From assembly GCA_002179805.1 (NCBI GenBank), contig NAVB01000001.1, positions 1 to 20,644 of the forward strand: a stretch of 20,644 bases of DNA, in the 5' to 3' direction. The DNA is from Acanthamoeba lenticulata (Eukaryota > Discosea > Longamoebia > Acanthamoebidae). Shown here one piece after another: positions 9,701 to 16,754 of the stretch (position 1 is its first letter; each line of letters opens with the position of its first letter). Position numbers and translations under genes: made by a program. The notes under the pieces were generated by a model. The model was not told the DNA's origin. It saw only the letters and a list, made by a program, of their open reading frames with translations, and did not search any database.

Positions 9701-12016
9701 CCACGGTGACCGCATGGTCAGAAATCTCACCGACTTCTTCCTCGAAGATCATGCCGCCGTACAAAGGTGCTGGTGAAGGCCGTGAAGAGCTGCGCGCTCC
9801 ACGGCTGCAGCGGGTGCCTGTCCGGCGTGAGCCCTGCAGCAGGTCGAGGCAAGCCGTCGTGCGTGTGTGTGTGTGCGTGTGAGGGTTGTGAGTCAGGACA
9901 AGGCTTTGGCCAAAGCAAGGGGACGCGTGCGCACCGGGGAAGCGACGGCTGGCAACCACAAAATTGAGGACGAGGTCGAGCAGCGACTGGCGGTGCGACG
10001 GTCGCTCCTCGAGCGCGAACTGGCGCAGCAGAACCGGGAACGTGTCCTTGAGGATCTCCACGCACGCTCGCTCTGGGTCGTCGTCATCGTCGTCATCGTC
10101 GTGGTCAGCACAAGCCAATGATTGATCGTTGGAGTCTTAGGCAAGAATAGGCGTACCCGAAGCCGACGCGGCAGCCTCAAGGATCTTGCCGCAGGAGATG
10201 GCGATCTTTGAGTCCGGAGACCGCAGCTCGTGCAGGCACTGGTTGATGAGCGGCTCCAAGAATTCCTGGATTTTGATATTTTAAATGGGGGTTTTAAAAG
10301 AATTATAAAGTAAACAATAGTAATATAAAGAAAAATGCTGGCGTACACGCAAGTTGGAGGAGACGCGGGCGCCGGTGGTGATGGTGACAACGTCGGCCGA
10401 GAGGACCTGAGTCAGGTCGGACACGGTCTTGAGCGCTTGGTCCACCACGCGCGCCTCCTTCGACGTGAGAACCTGTCGCAGAGCGGCGCGGCGCGGTAAA
10501 CGTCAGCTGATGCTGCGACACGCCAAATAGAGGCCAACGAGGCGCGGGGCGTGCCTCGGTGCGGAGCGCCGGCCAGATGTCCTCGATGTACTTGGAGACG
10601 ACGAGCGAGCCGTAGTTCTGCGCGCAGAGGGACAACGTCTCGAGGGCGTCGAGCTTGGTTTCGTTGATGGTCGACGACTCCTTGTCGAGCAGGAACGGGA
10701 TCACGTGCTGGGCCAGCTCCCCCGAGACCGCGAAACAGGCCCGCAAGCTGTTGACGAGGGCCTCCTTGGTGATGCCGTAGGGGTCATTGGGCTTGGGCGT
10801 GAAGGTCACCGGGAAGTAGACCGACACCACTTCGAACAGCTCCTGTGGAAAGGAATTGCAACAAGTAAATAAAAACATTAAATAAAAAAATTAAAATAAA
10901 TTAAAATATTAAAATTAGAATAACGAAGGGACGTGCCTCGCTGAAGCGGACAAACTCGGGGATGGTTTGGATGACTTTGACAAAGGTCTGGAAGCCCAGG
11001 ACCAGGTTGCGCGGGTCGCGCTCGCCGTCGAGCACCCGCACGAACGAGAACACGAAGTCGGCCTTGAGCGACTTGGCGGCTGACCACATGACACGCATGA
11101 CCCCACAGGTAGAATTGATAAGCTATTTGAAGAAGGAAGAGAAAGGAAGGAAGAAAAGACCTTCTTGGTATTTGTCCAGCGCGACAGCATAGACCCGAAG
11201 AAGGTTCATGCGGGCCGGCTGGGCCAGGGACACTGTGTAGCCCTGGTCCACCACCTCGGCCGTGACGCTGACAATGCGAGGACGGACAATCAGTAAATAG
11301 ACAAGAAATTACAAATACAAATAAGAAGAAATAGTGAGAGTTTACCTTCGCACGATCTGCACGACGTCCTCGTCGGCGACCTTGTGGTTGGCCATAAGGG
11401 CGACGATGCCCTGAAGGACTTCCGAGATGGAGGGGAAGTCCTGTCACGATGAGCCCGTGAGAAACTGCCGCAAAGCGCTGTTTGACAATTCCAAGCATGC
11501 GCGCACGAGCACCAGACACAAAGCGCACCTGCAGTCGGTCGGCGTAAAAGGCGGCAAGGAAGTGGACCGAGCCCTCCTCGAGCTTGAGCTCGGGCAGGCG
11601 CATGAGGATCTCTGACAGCAGCAACGTGGCTTGTAGATGCAGAGCATTTGGGGTGAAGAAGGTCAGGCACTGGTCAGGGTGAGGAAGAAGGACGGGCAGA
11701 CATACCTCGGCCGCGGATGACCTCGTCCCGCGAGGGCAAGTAGTCGGCCATGTTCTCCACGAGCTGGTGCAGCGTTACCGTCCCCGCATGAACGCCTGGC
11801 AAGAGACGAAGCGACAAACGAGTGCCACTGTGAGATCAAGAGAAACAACAGCTTGTTGCGTGCAAATCTTCTTGCCCCTCCCGCAGATCGCCAGCACAAG
11901 TGTGGAGTAGGATGAGTACGGATGAGGAGCATGTTCATGGCATCGGTGTGGTCATCCTCATCCTTCTCCGGGTTCACGAAATCGTCGATGGTGGCCAGCA
12001 GCGTTTTGTCTCCCAT
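6749..12016 (-). CDS. MMS19: MMS19 homologue, HEAT-repeat adaptor of cytosolic iron-sulfur protein assembly
   Basis: 24 exons (minus): 12016-11920, 11795-11706, 11629-11529, 11440-11346, 11267-11161, 11079-10937, 10842-10555, 10472-10347, 10265-10157, 10072-9935, 9833-9763, 9694-9599, 9529-9468, 9401-9244, 9163-9014, 8923-8565, 8500-8402, 8338-8066, 7965-7832, 7763-7676, 7592-7431, 7358-7191, 7105-7024, 6936-6749; about 1127 residues, slightly longer than animal MMS19. MMS19 acts with CIAO-type partners to hand 4Fe-4S clusters to DNA polymerases, helicases and nucleases. N-terminal signature: TLHQLVENMADYLPSRDEV then LLLSEIL. Middle: FVRVLDGERDPRNL and ELFEVVSVYFPVTF. C-terminal HEAT block: LAWVAKALVMRGHP, YKQRFFSEVLPTLLRGF, IRIAALECLASF, LDDPKRAVR, QWFGLK. 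A His/Gly-rich tail follows. Four introns use GC donors. The weakest parts are the poorly conserved middle exons (9833-8565). Confidence 0.93.
6752..6823 (-). other. His/Gly-rich C-terminal extension of MMS19
   Basis: The last 24 codons encode a tail with eight histidines alternating with Gly/Ala, including HAHHGHGHGHGDH, ending SGCA before the stop at 6751-6749. It lies beyond the conserved QWFGLK end of the HEAT domain. Such runs bind transition metals in other proteins. A metal role here is inference. Confidence 0.8.
6986..7006. repeat. AATAA/AAAAT pentamer repeat in an MMS19 intron
   Basis: Four to five tandem AAATA units in the AT-rich core of the last MMS19 intron (7023-6937). Simple sequence with no coding potential. 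Confidence 0.7.
7966..8065 (-). other. GC-AG intron in MMS19 (LAW/VAK junction)
   Basis: The exon ends GCCTGG, the intron begins GCACGTCC and ends GGTCCAG. Phase 0 joining gives LAW-VAKALVMRGHP, which matches the conserved MMS19 block. A GT donor 4 nt further in would break the frame. A CTGACGT branch-like motif is at 8017-8011. Confidence 0.82.
9530..9598 (-). other. GC-AG intron in MMS19 (DATQ/TEVV junction)
   Basis: The exon ends ACACAG and the intron begins GCACGTTTT; the acceptor is CCCACCAG. Phase 0 on both sides. The intron carries CTGACGT at 9558-9552. Confidence 0.78.
10073..10108. repeat. GAY-type triplet repeat in MMS19 intron 9
   Basis: A GAC/GAT run lies between a branch-like CTGAC (10108-10104) and the acceptor CCCAG. 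Read through in frame it would encode a poly-Asp stretch, but the intron is needed to remove an upstream in-frame stop. Confidence 0.6.
10473..10554 (-). other. GC-AG intron in MMS19 (LRTE/VLTS junction)
   Basis: The exon ends ACCGAG, the intron begins GCACGCC and ends GCGACAG, phase 0. No GT lies close enough to replace the GC donor. CTGACGT occurs at 10506-10500. Confidence 0.8.
10843..10936 (-). other. GC-AG intron in MMS19 (RFSE/ELFE junction)
   Basis: The exon ends AGCGAG, the intron begins GCACGTCC and ends TTTCCACAG, phase 0. The joined RFSEELFEVVSVYFP follows the MMS19 family. Unlike the other GC-AG introns this one has an AT-rich core and no clear CTRAC site. Confidence 0.8.
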
Positions 12017-12110
12017 CTCTCGCAAGCCAGTGAAAAAGAATTTTAAAAAAAGATATTTCTTGCTCTTTTCCTTATTAATTTGCTCTTTGTGTTTGATTCA
12101 GTTCGTCGCG
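12017..12110. promoter_or_regulatory. Putative bidirectional promoter between MMS19 and P450
   Basis: Only 94 nt separate the two divergent start codons. The centre is AT-rich (about 12036-12095) between GC-rich flanks, so both genes probably start transcription here with very short 5' UTRs. No confident TATA box or named factor site is visible. Confidence 0.5.
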
Positions 12111-14308
12111 ATGGGTCTGGTCTTGTGGGCCCTGCTGCCACTCGCATTGATCGCGGCTGTCCTCTTCCTGCTCTACCAGCGCGTACGTACTCCGATTGAT
12201 TTTGCCTCTATTATGAAGTCACTACAGATTCACTCATGTGATTTAACACGATCGTGCTGCAGGTGAAGCCCACGACGCATGGTGGGCCACCGCGTGTGGA
12301 ATCGGGCATCCCTCTGCTCGGCGCAGCCCTCTCCTACTTCAGCAATCCTGTCAAGATGTTGTCATGGGCGCATCTCATGGTATGACCTCGCTCGTACGAC
12401 ATACTTGCCCTGCATGTCGTTCTCACCAACCTACAACAGTACGGCAACGCGTTCCGACTCAACCTGCTCTTCATCGACGCCGTCTTCTTGCTGCGGTCAT
12501 CTCTGGTCTCACCTGCCCGTTTTTTGTTTGAAATCGATTGAAAGACAACAGCCTCACCATCTTCTTCATCTTTCTCAATGCTAGGACGGCGGCGGGAGCC
12601 TTCACAGCACGCTGGACAAGTACTTCTACAACGCCGAGGCCACCGGTGGCATCTCGCACCACGAGGGCGTCGCGCGCCTGCGCCGCCCAGCCTACTTCCA
12701 CGCCGACCCCGAGGTCGAGCTCCCGCAGGAAAGCCGCCAGCGCCTGCGCGCGGCCACCGCGGCCGCGCTGAGCCCGGACCAGATGGCTGGCTACAGCAGA
12801 CGGTGCGTCGACGTGGCGCGCCGCACGCTGGACGAGTGGCGCCGCGCCTCGGCCGTCGACGGCTTCGGCACCGAGCTGGGCGCCGCCGTGCGCGCGCTGG
12901 TCATGGAGCTCAACACGCGGCTCCTGCTGGGCGACGCCTTCCACGCCGCCCACGGCCACGCCTTTGCCGAGCACTTTTTCGCGCTCGAGCGGGACGCCGG
13001 GCACCTGCTGACCCGTATCCTGCCAGATGTGCCCTTCCTCCCGCCCGTTCGGCGCGCCATCGAGTCGCGCCGCGCGCTGGCCGACCTGCTCGCCCGGGAA
13101 CTCGCTCGTCTCCGCCAGCCCGGCAGCAACAGTGATGACGGCGAGCAGCCGTGCCTTCTGGCCCTGCTGGCCGACATCCGGCAGGAGGACGGCGGCGCCT
13201 GGCTGCCCGTCGAGCAGATCGCCGACACTGTGCTCGAGCTTTTCTTCTACGGACAGGCCAACACGGCCCTCCACCTCACGTGGCTCATCGCCCACTTGGC
13301 CCAGCGCGGCCATGCCCAGGACCTGTACGACGCCGATCATGATGCTAATGAATTCATGCTGTCTTGTTATTAACTGACGACCCGTGTCTTGTCGTCATTG
13401 CGCACGCGTGCAGGCACCGTGTGCGGCGCGAGCAGAGGCGCGCCATGGGCGAGTCCGACGAGTTTGCCCACGAGCAGCTGGCCTCCTTGCGCGAGCTCGA
13501 GCAGTGCATTCAAGAGGTCACGCGGCTCTACTTCACCGTTACGCTTCCTCCCCGCAAGGCCCTTAAGTCCTTCACGGTACCGCCTTCTTATCGGCCCAAT
13601 CAATTTATTTTCATTTACAATAATGATTCGTTATTTTTAATGATAAAATTAATGTTTTATTTACAAAAAATATGTAGTTTGAGGGATACAAGATCGAGGA
13701 GGGCTCGTTTTTGTGCGTATCACCGCTCCTGGGCCACCTCGACTCGGACATCTTCCCCGACGCTGCCATCTTCTTCCCCAAGCGCTTCGCGCCGCCCAAG
13801 AAAAAGTACGCGAGCAAGCGAGCGCGCGCCGCTGCTGAGCGAGGATTGCTGACCGAACCACAACAACAGACAGGCCCCGGACACAATCACGGCGTTCAGC
13901 CCGTCGTCGTTCTACGGCATGGCCTTTGTGCAGTTTGGCTATGGCGCCCACAAGTGCCCAGCGGAGAAGTATGCCATGACCCTCTTGACTTCGTGCTTCT
14001 CCGTCCTCGCCCGTTCCTACACAGTGGAGCTCAAGGTTCGTAAAATTCTTTTCTTTTATTCTTTTTTTATTATTTATTTATGATCATTAAAATAATAAAA
14101 AGTGCATGAATAATCGAAAGCTGATCGTGCCACGTCACGTTTGCAGGACAACACGCTGCCGCTGCCGCGGTACTCGCCCGTGTTCGGCACGGCCGCGCCC
14201 GACGGCGACATTTGGATGCGCCTCCAGCCCTACACCCTCCCGCACGAGCTCCTCTACGAGGAGGACGAGAAGGAGGAGGTGCGCTCCATCCTCCCGCCCG
14301 CCCAGTGA
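12111..14308 (+). CDS. Membrane-anchored cytochrome P450 mono-oxygenase
   Basis: Eight exons: 12111-12182, 12263-12379, 12440-12505, 12585-13324, 13414-13576, 13678-13805, 13870-14035, 14147-14308; 537 residues, normal for a microsomal P450. Residues 2-22 form an N-terminal anchor (LVLWALLPLALIAAVLFLLY), placing it on the ER. IPLLGAALSYFSNP resembles the entry strand of CYP51/CYP7/CYP8-type enzymes. The I helix reads FYGQANTALHLTW (about 306-318), with N-T where most P450s have acid-Thr. The K-helix ExxR is EVTR (366-369); the PERF-type element is FFPKRF. The haem loop is FGYGAHKCPAEKYA, with Cys458 as the likely thiolate ligand; the usual Gly two residues after Cys is Ala. The substrate cannot be read from sequence; sterol- or lipid-like substrates are possible. 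The exon 3 donor (CTG/GTCTCA) is the least certain. The gene ends 48 nt from the EF-hand gene's stop, tail to tail. Confidence 0.9.
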
Positions 14309-14356
14309 TCGCTGGTAAACAAAACAAGCGTTTATTGCAAGTCGACGAGGACGACG

Positions 14357-15323
14357 TTACTGGAAGTAGGGCGTGGCGCTGACGAGCTGGTCAAAGGTGA
14401 GGGAGATGCTCACGTTGGTGGTGGGCGTGATGCCGGGCGGGCCCTGCGACATGGGCGGCTGGCCGGGCTTGGGCTGCGTCGCGTAAAAGTCGAAGAAGGA
14501 GCGGATGCTGGCGAGGAAGAGGGCCACCTCGGTGAAGGCCTCCAGGGTAAGGCCCACGCGGTTGGGGTCGAAGCGGCTCAGGACGCTGTTGACGGCCGGC
14601 GGGCTCAGCCGGAAGCCGCCCTGCGCCAGCGCCGCCGTGATCTCGTTCCCTGCCAACGCCGCCACCATCAGGTCAGCTCAGGTCTATGTCGTTGTAAAGA
14701 GAGCCAAACGAAGAGGAAGAAGGAGGTGCAGTACAGTTGTCGAGCTTGCCAGAGCGGTCGCGGTCCTGCGTGGCAAAGGCGTTGCGCAGGGAGAGCACAA
14801 ACTGGTAGAGGCACACGAACTCGTTGACGCCCAGGTGGCCCGACCGGTCCAGATCAAACGTGGTGATGAGGCGCTTGAGCGTGGCCGGACCGTAGTTGAG
14901 CTGCAAGACGATTATCGATTTAGAGTGGGTTTCAAATTAATGACACAAAGTATTAAATCTTTGTAGCGTGGTTGGTTGGTTGATTTGATTTGATGAGCAA
15001 AACGTACGCCAGCCTGCTGAAGGGCACGACCGAGCTCGGCCTGGTCAAGCTGGCCGCTCCTGTCGGTATCAACCGCGCTGAACCAGGCTACACAGCACGT
15101 CGAGAAGAGGAGTGAGATGCTATGTGTCGTCCTTGCTAAAGGGAGAAGAAACACACCTTGAATCTGGCCAACGAGGACAGGGTCGGTGCCATAGAATGAC
15201 GCGAACTATTTCAGTTCGTGTGGTGAGTAGGTGGTCCTTCAGCCGAGAGCACAAGATCTTCGTAAGGCAATGGGAGGCAGGTACCCAAGGACGGGTGTGG
15301 GCTCCCCAAGTAGGCTGCTGCAT
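14357..15323 (-). CDS. Penta-EF-hand calcium-binding protein (PDCD6/ALG-2-like)
   Basis: Five exons (minus): 15323-15285, 15205-15157, 15087-15008, 14900-14735, 14649-14357; 208 residues. PEF proteins dimerise through their fifth hand and, on binding Ca2+, recruit ESCRT, COPII or membrane-repair partners. EF1 loop DTDRSGQLDQAE (36-47) and EF2 loop DLDRSGHLGVNE (72-83) are canonical. The EF3 loop starts DRDRSGKLD (102-110) but my splice adds one residue before the final Glu. EF4 (DPNRVGLTLEAF) and EF5 are degenerate. The PEF order is clear from AWFSAVDTD, LKRLITTFD, and EITAALAQGGFRLSP. The N-terminus (MQQPTWGAHTRPW) is short compared with the Pro/Gly-rich leaders of many relatives. The first exon and its ATG at 15323 are inferred from an in-frame TAG just before exon 2, with a GTACCT donor giving phase 0. 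Confidence 0.88.
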
Positions 15324-15656
15324 GATGATCTTCTTTGAAAGGCGTACAGGCTTTGTGCGGCGACAGGCCCTTTGTGGTTTGTTGTTGCAGCAGTTCTGCG
15401 AATAGTGCCCCACGGTCGACTCCGTGCAATCACCCCCCCCCCCCAGAGCAGGCTTCACTTTTCTATCGCTTTTCTTTCTTTGATTGAGTAAAGCACTTGC
15501 CCCAACGCTCTACACCGCACCAGTAAACTTGGTTTCATCAAGTTGAGGGCAGCGCCGTGGTGATGCCATTTCCACTTTTCTACGGCTGGGGCAGGCCTGA
15601 GCGCATCCTTCAGAGGATCTCCTGCAGAGCGGCCTCAGGGCCGATTTTTATCTATT
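15324..15656. other. Intergenic spacer upstream of the PEF gene
   Basis: 333 nt between two minus-strand genes: the 3' end of the zinc-ribbon membrane protein gene and the 5' region of the EF-hand gene. It holds a run of 12 C at 15433-15444 (poly-G on the transcribed sense). I see no coding exon and no RNA gene. Confidence 0.65.
15433..15444. repeat. Homopolymer run of 12 C
   Basis: An uninterrupted C12 tract about 110 nt upstream of the PEF gene start. It may be length-variable or a sequencing-sensitive site. Confidence 0.9.
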
Positions 15657-16469
15657 TTAATTGGGCGAAGAGGCTGTGCTGGTGGATGATGGCACATGAG
15701 ACGAGAATGGACTACCACACCACGAGCAAAACGAGGACCCGGCTACACAGCCCCGCCCACACCCAGCGCATAGCAGCTCTTGGTGGCCGGTATTCTTCGA
15801 TGACCGCGTAGGGCTCCACTTGTGGCTGTCGTCTTCCACGCTGCCTTCGGTAGAGTTGTCAATCAAGTCATAGAGCGTGTCGTCACTCGCCAGGTTGCTA
15901 CGCCGAAGGCACGCTACGTGAAGTCGTGCTACGTTCCTCTGTAGCGGCCGGACAATGCACAGGTAGCCCACCAAGAGCAGGATGAAGGTGAAGATCTGCA
16001 CAAGAAGCAAGCCTCCGTAGGCCACGTAGTTGACCATAGGAATATGGAAGCGGCTCACGCTCAGGTCCTTCGGCCTCAGCAGATTAGCCCACGACCAAAG
16101 CAGAAGAAGGGAAGCAAGGCCGGGACATGTACCACGTCGAAATGTTCGGCTTTGAGTTGCATGTTGGGTAGCGTCAACGCGGGCGCTTCGAGGGTGAAGT
16201 TGAACACGATGTCACCCCCATGGTGAGAAAGAGGTTGGGCGGGCAAAGCATTCTCAGCTGCCACCAGGCGATGGCAAAATGAAGAGAGGAGGGCCGCTTC
16301 GTCCTTGCTCACGCCCACGCTTGCGCCTTCACAATGTACCACCGCAAGCAGTAACGCGACAGCTGTACACAAGGACGTGAGCCATAGTCAAGGCAGGTCT
16401 CTGCAGCTGTTGGAGGTTACCGAAGAAGGCGAGGAAGCCGGGTAGGCGGTGTTGTATGAGAGGGTGCAT
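15657..16469 (-). CDS. Single-pass membrane protein with signal peptide and C-terminal zinc ribbon
   Basis: Three exons (minus): 16469-16421, 16362-16133, 16067-15657; 229 residues. I do not recognise a named family. Residues 1-about 29 form a signal peptide (hydrophobic FLAFFAVALLLAVVHC, small residues after it). A short luminal or extracellular part of about 75 residues follows, with one N-glycosylation sequon (NFT). A transmembrane helix lies at about 107-132 (YVAYGGLLLVQIFTFILLLV). The cytosolic tail has a zinc-ribbon-like pair: CAGC (193-196) and CSWC (206-209), then GSPF, followed by a Ser/Thr-rich end. The topology puts the ribbon in the cytosol. The start at 16469 is supported because only this exon, through GTAACC and TGTACAG, supplies an ATG and completes the signal peptide. 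The last acceptor (CCGAAG) is of the less common AAG type. It is divergent to the kinase gene; function unknown. Confidence 0.8.
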
Positions 16470-16754
16470 CAAAGGTGGAGCCTTTCTTCCCTCTTGCTAA
16501 AGTGGGAAGCGTCCGGAAGAGTCGAGGTTGATCGAGGGCCGTGGCGTGAGGGACTCTCTGGATGCTGGTCGGCGAAGTTTCCTTGATGGAAATGGAACGA
16601 CAAAAATCACTGCCGTGGCCGCAGGTTCGAAACCTGCCGTCGTCGCACATATCTGGTTGCCTCGCAACACATCTGTTGGTATTTACACTGCTATGTTTGA
16701 ATTAACAGTATTTTCATTTTGTTTCGAGTGGTACTTTGGCTTGCTCCAAAGATA
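16470..16754. promoter_or_regulatory. Divergent intergenic region between zinc-ribbon protein and RCC1-SAM-kinase genes
   Basis: 285 nt between divergent start codons. The part next to the kinase gene (16676-16740) is AT-rich; the rest is GC-rich. It should contain promoters for both directions. It includes a perfect 17-nt inverted repeat at 16621-16637 (GCAGGTT-CGA-AACCTGC). No TATA box or known factor site is clear. Confidence 0.5.
16621..16637. repeat. Perfect inverted repeat, 7-nt arms around CGA
   Basis: GCAGGTT-CGA-AACCTGC. It can be read as a dyad protein-binding site or as a T-arm-like hairpin. No tRNA body surrounds it. It lies in the divergent promoter gap, about 118 nt upstream of the kinase start. 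Confidence 0.7.

Noticed and set aside
10119..10137. Poly-Asp acidic segment as part of MMS19 exon 10
   Set aside because: Keeping it in frame would need an intron of only about 21 nt. The 84-nt intron 10156-10073 has a consensus donor and a CTGAC branch site, so the GAY repeat is treated as intronic.
12471..13340. 289-codon minus-strand open frame opposite the P450
   Set aside because: It is antisense to the large P450 exon. Long antisense frames are expected with strong GC3 bias. No domain is recognisable and the P450 frame carries all conserved motifs.
14505..14966. 153-codon plus-strand frame opposite the EF-hand gene
   Set aside because: It is antisense to two exons and an intron of a gene with clear EF-hand loops. 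No independent support.
16600..16660. tRNA gene suggested by a T-arm-like hairpin with TTCGAAA loop
   Set aside because: The sequence after the arm cannot pair with any upstream 7-nt segment at tRNA distance. There is no D arm or anticodon arm, so it is only an inverted repeat.
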